From: Thiomicrospira cyclica
Lineage (GTDB): Bacteria > Pseudomonadota > Gammaproteobacteria > Thiomicrospirales > Thiomicrospiraceae
NCBI GenBank assembly: GCA_022736205.1
Contig: DZAT01000001.1
Coordinates: forward strand, 44,752-107,029
Length of the DNA: 62,278 bases
Reading direction: 5' to 3'
Shown: positions 19,846 through 28,950 of the stretch, piece after piece
Layout: every line of letters starts with the position of its first letter
Numbering within the stretch: position 1 is the first letter of the stretch
The notes under the pieces: model-generated
The model's database searches: none
Seen by the model: the letters and a program-made list of their open reading frames with translations, nothing else
What the model was told of the DNA's origin: nothing
Made by a program: the position numbers and the translations under genes

Positions 19846-20777
19846 TTCAATACTGGCAAAGCAAAGCCCCTGGAAGCTTAATGCTTTTTGGTGAACATGC
19901 CGTCCTTCATACTCGCCCTGCAATTGCCTGTGCGATTGATAGTTGGCTCACGATTGATTGGCAAACGCGAGATGATGATAAGATTTTAATTCTCTCGTCT
20001 TTTGGCGAACATCTCACAGACTGGAAAACGCTGACCCCTCACCCAAAGCTAACCTTTGTGTTAGAAGCTTTGGCACAATTCAAAGCAACATCAAAACACC
20101 TTATCACGGGATTAAGCTTAACCATCTCAAGCGATATTAATAGCACGCAAGGGCTAGGTAGTTCGAGTGCAGTGGTTGCAGCGATGGTCACAGGCTTTTC
20201 GTTATTGGATTCGACCTTAGAAAGTATTGATGCCCGCTTTAAACTGGGACTGAGCATTATTCGCGCAGTACAAGGAACAGGTTCTGGAACAGACTTAGCA
20301 GCAGCGTTAACAGGGGGCGTGATGATGCTAACCCCTCAACAACACACCATCACGCGTCTTGCCGATGGGCTGCCGATTGTGAGCGTTTACTGTGGCTACA
20401 AAACACCAACACCTGTTGTTATCGCCAAAGTTAACGCGCAATGGTCAGATACCCACCCGTTATTCTTACATTGGCTTGATTGTGTCTCTACCATTACCGA
20501 GATGGCTGCAGAGCAAATTGATAATGGCGATCTGATCGAAATCGGACGCTGTATGAATATGGCGCATGGACTAATGAACGCCTTAGGTGTTAGTGATAAC
20601 ACATTAGAGTCTATCGCTAATCGGCTCAAACAAACCGATGGTATTGTTGGCGCAAAAATTTCTGGCTCTGGCTTAGGAGACTGCGTTATCGGTTTAGGTA
20701 CACCGCTGACCCCCCTTAATGAAGCCTTATCAATTACCACCACCGCCCAAGGGGCGCATTGCATTTTGGATGTATAA
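19842..20777 (+). CDS. Second GHMP kinase, probable phosphomevalonate kinase
   Basis: A 311-residue GHMP kinase, homologous to but distinct from its upstream neighbour. The N-terminus has KAPGSLMLFGEHAVLH, the ATP loop TQGLGSSSAVVAA, then QGTGSGTDLAAALTGG and the C-terminal GAKISGSGLGDCVIG. The GSGxD block and the G-D-C ending resemble bacterial phosphomevalonate kinases rather than mevalonate kinases. Since the operon otherwise lacks only that step, 5-phosphomevalonate to the diphosphate is inferred. Automated annotation could equally call it mevalonate kinase; substrate is not proven. It has an ATGA overlap with the gene before. Confidence 0.65.
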   Translation: MIQYWQSKAPGSLMLFGEHAVLHTRPAIACAIDSWLTIDWQTRDDDKILILSSFGEHLTDWKTLTPHPKLTFVLEALAQFKATSKHLITGLSLTISSDINSTQGLGSSSAVVAAMVTGFSLLDSTLESIDARFKLGLSIIRAVQGTGSGTDLAAALTGGVMMLTPQQHTITRLADGLPIVSVYCGYKTPTPVVIAKVNAQWSDTHPLFLHWLDCVSTITEMAAEQIDNGDLIEIGRCMNMAHGLMNALGVSDNTLESIANRLKQTDGIVGAKISGSGLGDCVIGLGTPLTPLNEALSITTTAQGAHCILDV

Positions 20778-20780
20778 CAG

Positions 20781-21785
20781 ATGATTCGTGCGCAAGATAT
20801 CGTAACACAACTCACATCACATCAATTGACACCTAACAAAAGCGAAGGCACTGCTTACGCACCAGTCAATATCGCACTCATTAAATATTGGGGCAAGCGC
20901 AACAGCGAGCTTAACTTACCGATTACCGATAGCTTATCCGTCGGACTAAGAACCTTAGGAACGCAAACACGAATCAGTATATGTGCTGGGCAAGATCAAA
21001 TCACACTCAACGGTTTATTATTGGCAACAGACCATCCTTTTAGCCAGCGCACGAGTCGCTATTTGGACTTGTTTCGCTCATCTCCCGCGATGAGATTTGT
21101 AATCGATACCAAAAATGATGTGCCAACAGGTGCAGGACTTGCTTCCTCTGCTTCTGGATATGCGGCCTTAGTGTTGGCGCTGAACGACTTGTTTGGCTGG
21201 CAACTCGATAAAAGCCAGTTATCGGTGCTGGCACGTATTGGCTCGGGTAGCGCATCACGTTCGTTGTGGGATGGCTTAGTGCATTGGCAAGCAGGTACAC
21301 AAAGCGACGGCATGGACTCATACGCTGTGCCACTGAATCAAACCCTACCTGATCTACGCATTGGATTACTAACCCTATCTGCCAAAGCAAAACCGATTAG
21401 CTCACGCGCGGGCATGAAGCAAACGGTGGAAGGCTTAAGCCTTTATCCTGCCTGGAAACCGATGGTGGATGCCCATTTAGCACAAATCATCCCAGCGATT
21501 GAACAAGGTAACATTCAAGAGATTGGACAAATTGCAGAGCACAATGCTTTAGCAATGCACGCCACCATGATGTCGGCCTTCCCAGCTTTATGCTATTGGT
21601 TACCCGAAACCTTAGCAACACTGCACACCATTTGGGCTGCCAGAGAGCAAGGATTGCCGTGTTGGGCAACGCTAGATGCGGGACCCAATGTGAAGCTCAT
21701 TTTCGACCAAGCAGCACAAGCTGACGTGGAGCGTTTGTTTCCAGATGTTCAGATTGTGAGACCATTTGGAATTAACCTGCCTTAA
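20781..21785 (+). CDS. mvaD: Diphosphomevalonate decarboxylase
   Basis: A 334-residue enzyme that makes IPP from mevalonate diphosphate with ATP, last step before the isomerase. Key motifs: NIALIKYWGKRNSELNLP, then SLSVGL, the ATP loop GLASSASGYAALVLAL, GSGSASRSLWDGLVHW, and the C-terminal TLDAGPNVKLI with the catalytic Asp. Length and motifs match the family. It closes the mevalonate operon; its end overlaps the convergent apbC end by 14 bases. Confidence 0.94.
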   Translation: MIRAQDIVTQLTSHQLTPNKSEGTAYAPVNIALIKYWGKRNSELNLPITDSLSVGLRTLGTQTRISICAGQDQITLNGLLLATDHPFSQRTSRYLDLFRSSPAMRFVIDTKNDVPTGAGLASSASGYAALVLALNDLFGWQLDKSQLSVLARIGSGSASRSLWDGLVHWQAGTQSDGMDSYAVPLNQTLPDLRIGLLTLSAKAKPISSRAGMKQTVEGLSLYPAWKPMVDAHLAQIIPAIEQGNIQEIGQIAEHNALAMHATMMSAFPALCYWLPETLATLHTIWAAREQGLPCWATLDAGPNVKLIFDQAAQADVERLFPDVQIVRPFGINLP

Positions 21786-22893
21786 CCTCAATCTTACCGA
21801 ACTTGTTGGCAAAGCTTTGCGGACGCTGTGCCAACAATCCCCCGACACGATGCGCTAATTCACGATAGGCGGCAGCAATCGCCCCCTCTGGATCGCTCAC
21901 CATTGTCGGTTGTCCGCCATCCGCTTGGACACGAATCGACATATCTAACGGCAAGGAAGCCAATAAAGGCACATTGAAGTCCACTGCCATTTTAGCACCG
22001 CCACCTTCACCAAATATGTGTTCAATATGACCACAAGCACTACAGACATGCATTGCCATATTTTCAACAATGCCTAACACAGGAATGTTCACTTTTTCGA
22101 ACATTTTTAATCCTTTACGTGCATCAAGCATCGCTAAATCCTGTGGTGTGGTGACAATGACAGCGCCTGCAACAGGAATTTTTTGCGCTAAGGTCAATTG
22201 GGTATCCCCCGTACCTGGCGGCAAATCAATAATCAAAAAGTCCAAACTCCCCCAATTCGTCTCGTTGATTAATTGCATCAAACTACCCGTGACCACTGGA
22301 CCACGCCAAATCATGGGCGAGTCAGCTTCAACTAAGAAACCAATCGAATTGACTTTAACATTGTATGCAACTAACGGTTCCATCGTCTTACCATCACTGC
22401 TGTGCGGCATTTTCCCAACCAAACCGAACAAGGTAGGCATACTCGGACCATAAATATCCGCATCTAACACACCAACCTTCGCCCCTTCTGCGGCTAACGC
22501 CAAGGCTAAATTAGCCGAGGTAGTGCTTTTACCAACCCCACCCTTACCAGAACCAACCGCAATCACATTGGTAACGCCTGCAATCGGATCAATATTAGAT
22601 TGTGTCTGACGTGGCAGAACACGCAGTATAAAATCAACCGCGACAATACTTAACCCTTGCGCAATACAAGCATCGCTGATTTGGGTTTGCCACCCCTGCC
22701 ATAGCGCCTTTGCAGGATAAGGCACTTCAAAGACCAATGATAAGCCCAACACACCCTGACGTGCATCGACCAACCAATCAGAGAAGGTGCACTGACTATA
22801 AGGATCGCTGATTGCGTCTAAAGCAAACGATAACTTAGCTTGATGCTCTGCACTTAACTCGCGCACAAAAAGTTTATTTAACCATGATTTCAT
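21772..22893 (-). CDS. apbC: Iron-sulfur cluster carrier protein ApbC (Mrp, P-loop ATPase)
   Basis: A 373-residue cytosolic scaffold/carrier for [4Fe-4S] clusters. An N-terminal region of about 90 residues corresponds to the MIP18-like domain, though weakly conserved. The ATPase begins with VIAVGSGKGGVGKSTTSAN (deviant Walker A) and DADIYGPSMPTLFG. The cluster-binding CxxC is in HVCSACGHIEHIFG. Divergent apbC/metG is the standard gammaproteobacterial arrangement. The start is ATG 22893 with only a weak ribosome site. Confidence 0.93.
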   Translation of the reverse strand: MKSWLNKLFVRELSAEHQAKLSFALDAISDPYSQCTFSDWLVDARQGVLGLSLVFEVPYPAKALWQGWQTQISDACIAQGLSIVAVDFILRVLPRQTQSNIDPIAGVTNVIAVGSGKGGVGKSTTSANLALALAAEGAKVGVLDADIYGPSMPTLFGLVGKMPHSSDGKTMEPLVAYNVKVNSIGFLVEADSPMIWRGPVVTGSLMQLINETNWGSLDFLIIDLPPGTGDTQLTLAQKIPVAGAVIVTTPQDLAMLDARKGLKMFEKVNIPVLGIVENMAMHVCSACGHIEHIFGEGGGAKMAVDFNVPLLASLPLDMSIRVQADGGQPTMVSDPEGAIAAAYRELAHRVGGLLAQRPQSFANKFGKIEVKAG

Positions 22894-22930
22894 AATGGAT
22901 ATGTCCGAATTGATATTTGTTTAAGGATAC

Positions 22931-23068
22931 TCTGAAAAATACTAAAGGGTTAGGGGCTTGGGGGAAGGGATGCACTATAAAAACCTATAAACTATTGATT
23001 TAAACCCTTCCACCAACCAAAAAATAGAATTAGGAAGTCTGAATAGGAAGCGAAGCGCATTATTCAGA
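22931..23068 (-). repeat. MITE-like dispersed repeat, full copy B (138 bp, inverted relative to copy A)
   Basis: Read on the minus strand it begins TCTGAATAA and ends TTTTTCAGA, near-perfect terminal inverted repeats. The hairpin 23037-23069 encloses CGCTTCGCTT; stem bases differ from copy A but pairing is kept. Then come TATTTTTTGG, GTGGAAGGG and the C-rich end. On the plus strand 22947-22969 reads as four G-runs (3, 4, 5, 3) with loops of 3, 3 and 2, a canonical G-quadruplex motif. It sits in the apbC/metG divergent gap, upstream of the metG promoter. Confidence 0.75.
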
Positions 23069-23111
23069 CCTTAATTAGTTAATTGTAGCATGGTGCATAA
23101 AAAGAACCACA

Positions 23112-23140
23112 TTGCTCACATCTCTCCCATACGGTAAAAT
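23112..23140 (+). promoter_or_regulatory. Probable sigma-70 promoter of metG
   Basis: TTGCTC (23112-23117) and TAAAAT (23135-23140) are separated by 17 bases. The expected start of transcription is about 32 bases before the metG ATG at 23180. Confidence 0.5.
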
Positions 23141-23179
23141 GAATGGTTATATTCTATTGTGATACAAGGTTTCTGAACT

Positions 23180-25252
23180 ATGTCTTCAGCGCAACGCCGT
23201 CTGCTGGTTACCAGCGCCCTTCCATACGCTAATGGTCCGATTCATCTTGGGCATATGGTCGAATATATCCAAACCGATATTTGGGTGCGTTTTCAGAAGC
23301 TGATGGGTCACAATTGCACCTACGTGTGTGCCGACGATGCACATGGCACACCGATCATGTTGCGCGCGCAAAATGAAGGCATTACCCCAGAAACCTTGAT
23401 TGGTCGCATTTGGCAAGAACACACGCGCGACTTTGCTGGCTTTGGTATCGATTTTGACCATTATCACAGCACCCATTCCGAAGAAAACAAAGTCTTGGCG
23501 CAAGGCATTTATATTAAACTACGCGAAGCGGGCTTAATTAGCGAAAAAGACATCGAACAAGCATTTGACCCCGTCAAAGAAATGTTTTTACCTGATCGTT
23601 TCGTGAAAGGCGAATGCCCGAAATGTGGCGCAAGCGATCAGTATGGCGACAGTTGTGAAAGTTGTGGTGCTACCTACAGCCCACTCGACATGAAGAACCC
23701 TGTATCGACCATTACGGGCGCAACGCCTATTGCAAAAACCTCGCGTCATTACTTTTTTGAACTACCTAAATTGCAAGCATGGTTATCTGATTGGATTCGT
23801 AGCGAGGGACGTTTGCCTTCTCAATTAGTGAACAAACTAGACGAATGGTTCAAAGACGACCTGCAAGCATGGGACATCTCGCGCGACACGCCTTATTTCG
23901 GCTTTGAAATCCCCGATACGGTCGACAAGTTTTTCTACGTCTGGCTCGACGCTCCCATCGGCTATATGGGGAGCTTCCGCGCCTATTGCGACAAATCAGG
24001 TGTAAGCTTCGATGACTACTGGAAAGCAGACAGTGCCACTGAGTTGTATCACTTTATTGGTAAAGACATTGTTTATTTCCATACCCTGTTTTGGCCTTCA
24101 ATGCTTCATGCGGCGGGTTATCGCACACCAACAGCCGTATTTGCACATGGCTTTTTGACCGTCAATGGTCAGAAGATGTCTAAATCTCGTGGCACATTTG
24201 TCACGGCAGAAGCTTACCTTAAGCATTTGCCTGCACAAGCATTGCGTTATTACTTTGCTGCCAAATTATCGAGTCGTGTTGAAGACATCGACTTGAGTAT
24301 GGAAGACTTTGTACAGCGTGTGAATAGCGATTTGGTCGGTAAGCTGGTGAATATTGCTAGTCGTTGTTCGGGCTTTGTGCATAAGTTTTTCGATGGCAAA
24401 CTGGCAACTTTTGATGCTGAGCATGCAGCATTATTAACACCTTATCAAGCGGCTGCTACGAATATCGCAAACTTATACGAACAACGTGAGTTTGCCCATG
24501 CCATGCGCGAGATTATGGCACTAGCAGACAATGCTAATGCATGGATTGCCGAAGTCGCCCCTTGGCAACAAGCGAAAGATGAAGCAAAACGTGATGCCTT
24601 GCATCAATCTACTACGCTGGCAATTAATATTTTCCGCGTACTAATGGTGTATTTATCGCCCGTTTTACCAGAAATGGCGGCACAAGCGCGCACTTTCTTA
24701 AATGAGGGTGATTGGACTTGGAATAGCGCACAAACAGCGCTAGAAGATCACTCCATTACCGCTTACACTGCCCTATTTACCCGTTTAGAACTCAAACAAG
24801 TTGAGGCAATGATGACCGAAAATGCCGCCCAAGTTGCCGCTCAACCGCAACAGAAACTAGAAACGACTACTGTTGCAACTGCACCTGCCGCCATCGAAAA
24901 AACGGAATTAGCATTAGAACCGATTGCGGACGAAATCGCTATTGAAGATTTTATGAAAATCGATTTGCGTGTGGCGCGTATTGTCAAAGCGGAATCGGTT
25001 CCTGAAGCGGACAAACTGGTGAAGTTGACGTTAGATATTGGTGTCGGCACACGTCAGGTCTTTGCAGGTATCAAATCCGCTTACAGCCCAGAACAGTTAG
25101 AAGGTCGTTTGACGGTGATGGTCGCCAACCTCAAGCCACGCAAAATGCGATTTGGCATGTCGGAAGGCATGGTGTTAGCTGGCAGTGGTGATGGCGGACT
25201 TTACTTGTTAGCACCAGACTCTGGCGCACAACCTGGCATGCGAGTGAAGTAA
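23180..25252 (+). CDS. metG: Methionyl-tRNA synthetase
   Basis: A 690-residue class I synthetase. The HIGH-like motif is in [14 protein letters not shown], the zinc knuckle is [18 protein letters not shown] (about 146-163), and the KMSKS loop is in [12 protein letters not shown] linker rich in Ala/Gln/Glu/Thr leads to a C-terminal tRNA-binding (EMAP II/Trbp111-like) domain (about 590-690, [14 protein letters not shown]), the dimerisation module. It is co-directional with, and 27 bases upstream of, the restriction-modification genes. Confidence 0.97.
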   Translation: MSSAQRRLLVTSALPYANGPIHLGHMVEYIQTDIWVRFQKLMGHNCTYVCADDAHGTPIMLRAQNEGITPETLIGRIWQEHTRDFAGFGIDFDHYHSTHSEENKVLAQGIYIKLREAGLISEKDIEQAFDPVKEMFLPDRFVKGECPKCGASDQYGDSCESCGATYSPLDMKNPVSTITGATPIAKTSRHYFFELPKLQAWLSDWIRSEGRLPSQLVNKLDEWFKDDLQAWDISRDTPYFGFEIPDTVDKFFYVWLDAPIGYMGSFRAYCDKSGVSFDDYWKADSATELYHFIGKDIVYFHTLFWPSMLHAAGYRTPTAVFAHGFLTVNGQKMSKSRGTFVTAEAYLKHLPAQALRYYFAAKLSSRVEDIDLSMEDFVQRVNSDLVGKLVNIASRCSGFVHKFFDGKLATFDAEHAALLTPYQAAATNIANLYEQREFAHAMREIMALADNANAWIAEVAPWQQAKDEAKRDALHQSTTLAINIFRVLMVYLSPVLPEMAAQARTFLNEGDWTWNSAQTALEDHSITAYTALFTRLELKQVEAMMTENAAQVAAQPQQKLETTTVATAPAAIEKTELALEPIADEIAIEDFMKIDLRVARIVKAESVPEADKLVKLTLDIGVGTRQVFAGIKSAYSPEQLEGRLTVMVANLKPRKMRFGMSEGMVLAGSGDGGLYLLAPDSGAQPGMRVK

Positions 25253-25279
25253 GGTTATCGTAGTAAGGATGACATCTCA

Positions 25280-26104
25280 ATGAGTAAAGAAGGCGTTTCA
25301 TTAGCCATAAAAAATGTTGTTAGCGATATGATGGACAAGGTTTTAGAAAATGTTTTGATTAAGAACCCGTTTATTGTAGAGCAACATCATGCGTCAAAGC
25401 CTTTATATGCTGCACTTGTACCTGATGAAATTTTTAAAGGTTCTCATTTTGAACGGCGTTTTGTTACGCCTTTTGGAGGTGTTTGGGAAAAACTAGCCCA
25501 AGTTGTGGCGCAAGAGGCACACGGTTTCAGCGCAACACAACATAATATTTCGGGACAAATAAGCGATGAAAGACTACGCAGAATACAAGAAACACTTAAT
25601 AACTTAGAAAATAAAAAAACAAAGCAAAAACCAAGTTGGCAACAAGAGTTAGACTATGTTTTAGCAGGTGATGGTGAGCTAATTCCTGTCACAGTTATTT
25701 GTGACTTATATATAGAAAACTTGGTTACCAACAAGAAATATGCCTTTGAACTTAAAGGACCTTTGCCCAATAGCGATCAGACAAAGGTCAGTAAAGAAAA
25801 GTTATTCAAATTATTAGCAATGGAAATCCCACAAGTTGATCATGCTTACTTTGCATTGCCATACAATCCATATGGCTCAAAAGAAAGTTATACTTGGTCA
25901 TTTCCTAAAAGATGGTTTGATATGCAACATGATGATTGCGTATTAATCGCAGAAGAATTTTGGAATTTAATTGGTGGCGATGGTACCTATACAAATTTTA
26001 TTTCCGAAATTAATGCTCTTGGAAGTGAATACAAAGAAAGGATATATCGAGAATTTCTAGGAATAGAACCTCCTGAAAGTAACAAGACAGGTTTTTTAAG
26101 ATAA
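25280..26104 (+). CDS. Type II restriction endonuclease, TdeIII-like
   Basis: A 274-residue protein. SKPLYAALVPDEIFKGSHFERRF plus VISDLY-like VICDLYIENL, FELKGPLPNSDQTKV and YFALPYNPYG resemble the TdeIII/MjaII group of endonucleases that cut GGNCC. The PD-(D/E)xK core is probably the Asp in VICDLY and the E-x-K of FELKG (about 145-170). The stop overlaps the methyltransferase start as TAATG, the usual pairing of restriction and modification genes. Codons are more AT-rich than in the flanking genes, pointing to transfer. The recognition sequence is inferred only from family memory. Confidence 0.7.
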   Translation: MSKEGVSLAIKNVVSDMMDKVLENVLIKNPFIVEQHHASKPLYAALVPDEIFKGSHFERRFVTPFGGVWEKLAQVVAQEAHGFSATQHNISGQISDERLRRIQETLNNLENKKTKQKPSWQQELDYVLAGDGELIPVTVICDLYIENLVTNKKYAFELKGPLPNSDQTKVSKEKLFKLLAMEIPQVDHAYFALPYNPYGSKESYTWSFPKRWFDMQHDDCVLIAEEFWNLIGGDGTYTNFISEINALGSEYKERIYREFLGIEPPESNKTGFLR

Positions 26105-27723
26105 TGAACGATAAAACAAAGTTCACGTTTATTGACCTTTTTTCTGGTATTGGTGGTTTTCGATTAGCCCTAGAGTCTGTGGGTGGCTGTTGCATCGGTT
26201 TTAGTGAAATCAACACCGATGCAATTAATACCTACACGCTTAATTTTTCAGAGAAAAAAGAACTTAACTTAGGTGATATCACGAAGATTCATGACTTACC
26301 ACCTCACGACTTATTAACTGCTGGTGTTCCTTGCCAAAGTTGGTCTATTGCAGGGAAAAATTTAGGCTTTGATGATGATCGTGGTCAGCTTTGGAATGAT
26401 ACAATCTACTTGTTAAATAAAACAAAACCAAAAGCTTTTATCTTTGAAAACGTCAAGGGGTTAGCGGATCCTAGAAATAAAGATGCTTTAGCTTACATTA
26501 TGGAAAGAATTAAAGATGCAGGATACCATGCTAATTATTATATCTTAAATTCTTTTGATTATGGCGTACCACAAAGCAGAGTAAGAATTTATATTATTGG
26601 TTTTTTAGAAGCACGTTTTCACGACACGTTTTCACTTCCAGAAAAGAAGGTTGGTCACATAAGGTTAAAAGATATTATAAAAGAATATCCATTTTTAAGT
26701 TTTTCAGAGACTCGTGCAGACACACCAACAAAAAAACAAGGCATGAGCTTATCCAACAATAACAATGGTCATAATGATTATTTTTTATTCAACGACTTAA
26801 GAGATGGTGATACAACAATTCATTCTTGGGACATATTAGAAACAACTGAACGTCAAAAGCAGATCTGTTTATTGCTACTCAAAAATAGAAGAAAAAAGCT
26901 ATATGGTAATTTGGATGGAAACCCATTATCAATTACGCACCTTCAAAATTTAGATACAACAATAACATTAGATGAAATTAATGATCTTATCAATATCAAT
27001 ATTCTAAAACCGGTTTATTATTCATTTAAAATAAATAAAAAAATAGAAAATTTATTAAGCGACAATGAGCAACTCTTGCTATCTCATGCGCGTACTGATA
27101 TATTTTCAATTTCCGACTTAAAAACAAAGAAAATACTGAAAAATATAAAACTGTCAGAAATATTAGCATCATTGCGTGAGAAATCAATGATAGACTGTAT
27201 CGAAGTAAGATATGATTTTAAGAACAGCAAAATTAGTACTGGACTTTTTGGTATTAATAGAATTTTCTTGCTCACATCAAATATTTTTCCAACTTTAGTC
27301 GCAAGTGATTCAAATGACTATATTTCAACCCACAAAATTGAAGCAAAAAATAAAGAAGAATATAAACAAGTATTTATAAAAGAAGTGTATCAGAAAAAAA
27401 ACTTTAGAAAGATAGAAAAAGAAGAAGCTTGTCTAATTCAAGGATTTCCTAAAACTTATCAATTATCAGATAATCGAGCGGTATGGATGAGACTGATTGG
27501 CAATAGCGTATCAGTTCCTGTTATTAAGCTATTAGCAGATTCTATTATTAAAACAGGTGTATTTAATTCTCAAGTAGAAAAAAGCATTATTGCTGATGAA
27601 CATGTTCAACAAAACATTAAAACACAGGTTATTGCCAAACTCCCTTTATTTCCAGATACGACTTCAACAGCCTATTTATCAACCTTGAAAAATCGAATAA
27701 ATCATGAGATGACAAGAACATGA
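26104..27723 (+). CDS. DNA (cytosine-5)-methyltransferase of the type II restriction-modification system
   Basis: A 539-residue C5-methyltransferase protecting the sites cut by the neighbouring nuclease. Motif I is [15 protein letters not shown], motif [15 protein letters not shown] holds the catalytic Cys, motif VI is FIFENVKGL, motif [14 protein letters not shown], and motifs IX/X lie at the C-terminus ([20 protein letters not shown]). Between them is a long AT-rich, Lys/Asn/Ile-rich stretch (about 190-400) that includes the target recognition domain and is larger than usual. Its stop overlaps the rsxA start as ATGA, so the cassette is fused into the operon without a gap. Confidence 0.92.
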   Translation: MNDKTKFTFIDLFSGIGGFRLALESVGGCCIGFSEINTDAINTYTLNFSEKKELNLGDITKIHDLPPHDLLTAGVPCQSWSIAGKNLGFDDDRGQLWNDTIYLLNKTKPKAFIFENVKGLADPRNKDALAYIMERIKDAGYHANYYILNSFDYGVPQSRVRIYIIGFLEARFHDTFSLPEKKVGHIRLKDIIKEYPFLSFSETRADTPTKKQGMSLSNNNNGHNDYFLFNDLRDGDTTIHSWDILETTERQKQICLLLLKNRRKKLYGNLDGNPLSITHLQNLDTTITLDEINDLININILKPVYYSFKINKKIENLLSDNEQLLLSHARTDIFSISDLKTKKILKNIKLSEILASLREKSMIDCIEVRYDFKNSKISTGLFGINRIFLLTSNIFPTLVASDSNDYISTHKIEAKNKEEYKQVFIKEVYQKKNFRKIEKEEACLIQGFPKTYQLSDNRAVWMRLIGNSVSVPVIKLLADSIIKTGVFNSQVEKSIIADEHVQQNIKTQVIAKLPLFPDTTSTAYLSTLKNRINHEMTRT

Positions 27724-28298
27724 GCGACATTATATTTATCTTAATCAGTACGGTATTGGTTAACAATTTCGTACTGGTAAAGTTCTTAGGGCTTTGCCCC
27801 TTTATGGGTGTGTCCAAAAAAGCTGACAGCGCGCTGGGTATGGGATTGGCAACAACGTTTGTTTTAACCCTCTCAAGCATCTTGTCGTATTTGGTACATG
27901 CTTATCTGCTTGTACCATTTGATGTCGAGTTTTTACGTACCGTTGCCTTTATTTTGACCATCGCGACAGTGGTCGGGTTTACCGAAGTGGCAATGCGTAA
28001 GCTTTCACCCATGCTTTATTCCATTTTAGGTATTTATCTGCCGCTCATTACCACCAACTGTATTGTGTTGGGCGTGGTGCTGATTAACGTGCAAGAGCAG
28101 CACAACTTACTGCAAGCGGGTTTGTATGGCTTTGGTGCGGGTACTGGTTTTGCCTTAGTCTTAGCATTATTTGCAACGCTAAGAGAACGTATTGCAGTTG
28201 CCGATGTGCCAGCCGCCTTTCAGGGTAGTGCAATTGCATTGGTGACGGCTGGCATTATGAGCATGGCGTTCATGGGCTTCGCAGGGTTAGTAAAATAA
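27720..28298 (+). CDS. rsxA: Electron transport complex subunit RsxA (RnfA)
   Basis: A 192-residue integral membrane protein with six predicted helices, one of the two core membrane pairs (with RsxE) of the Rnf/Rsx complex, which couples ferredoxin/NAD(H) electron transfer to ion movement and in enterics keeps SoxR reduced. The family signature [17 protein letters not shown] is present near residue 15-35. The C-terminus [16 protein letters not shown] is duplicated immediately downstream. It overlaps the methyltransferase stop (ATGA) and the duplicated small frame (TAATG). Confidence 0.95.
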   Translation: MSDIIFILISTVLVNNFVLVKFLGLCPFMGVSKKADSALGMGLATTFVLTLSSILSYLVHAYLLVPFDVEFLRTVAFILTIATVVGFTEVAMRKLSPMLYSILGIYLPLITTNCIVLGVVLINVQEQHNLLQAGLYGFGAGTGFALVLALFATLRERIAVADVPAAFQGSAIALVTAGIMSMAFMGFAGLVK

Positions 28299-28399
28299 TG
28301 AACACAGCAGATAATAATCAAATTGAATTGGTGATGGCTGGCATTATGAGCATGGCGCAGCGTTGTATTCTGGTGGGCTTCGCAGGGTTGGTGAAATGA
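28298..28399 (+). CDS. 33-codon reading frame made from a duplicated rsxA 3' end
   Basis: ATG 28298 overlaps the rsxA stop as TAATG and the TGA at 28397-28399 overlaps the rsxB ATG. The encoded peptide is 33 residues, whose second half ([20 protein letters not shown] plus GLVK) repeats the RsxA C-terminus with a small internal insertion. DNA identity to the rsxA end is high over about 28 and 23 bases on either side of that insertion. It is either a pseudogene fragment of an older rsxA copy or a small coupled membrane peptide; the sequence alone does not decide. Confidence 0.6.
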   Translation: MNTADNNQIELVMAGIMSMAQRCILVGFAGLVK

Positions 28400-28950
28400 A
28401 CGAATTTATCGCGTTAATGCTATTTACCCTGTTAGCACTGGGTTTTGGTGGTTTGCTCGCTTGGGCGGCAAAACGCTTCCATATTGATGGTAATCCCTTA
28501 ATTGGGCAAATCGATGCCATTCTGCCACAAACGCAATGTGCTCAATGTGGTTATCCAGGGTGCAAACCCTATGCCGAAGCCATTGCTAACGACGAGGCTG
28601 ACATTAACCTCTGCGTCCCAGGTGGAGAAACGGTTGTCATTATGCTCTCTGAGTTGACTGGCAAAGAAATCAAGCCTATTGAAGCAGAAGCTAAACCAAA
28701 ACAATTTGCGTTTATTAAAGAAGAAGAATGCATCGGCTGCGTGAAGTGTATTGCAGCATGCCCTGTCGATGCGATTATCGGTGCGGCTAAATTTACCCAT
28801 ACCGTGATTACCCACGAATGCACGGGCTGTGAGCTATGTATCCCCGTCTGCCCAACCGATTGCATTGTGATGGAAGAACCTAGCGTGACGCAACGTAATT
28901 GGCAATGGCCAAAACCTGTCGGCCCGATTGGTGAAGGAGCAAGAAAATGA
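28396..28950 (+). CDS. rsxB: Electron transport complex subunit RsxB (iron-sulfur)
   Basis: A 184-residue membrane-associated ferredoxin-like subunit. One N-terminal helix (about 5-25) is followed by the cluster-binding domain [17 protein letters not shown] and two [4Fe-4S] motifs: [15 protein letters not shown] and [14 protein letters not shown]. It passes electrons between RsxC and the membrane subunits. ATG 28396 is chosen; an upstream in-frame TTG at 28363 lies within the duplicated rsxA tail. The stop overlaps rsxC as ATGA. Confidence 0.95.
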   Translation: MNEFIALMLFTLLALGFGGLLAWAAKRFHIDGNPLIGQIDAILPQTQCAQCGYPGCKPYAEAIANDEADINLCVPGGETVVIMLSELTGKEIKPIEAEAKPKQFAFIKEEECIGCVKCIAACPVDAIIGAAKFTHTVITHECTGCELCIPVCPTDCIVMEEPSVTQRNWQWPKPVGPIGEGARK

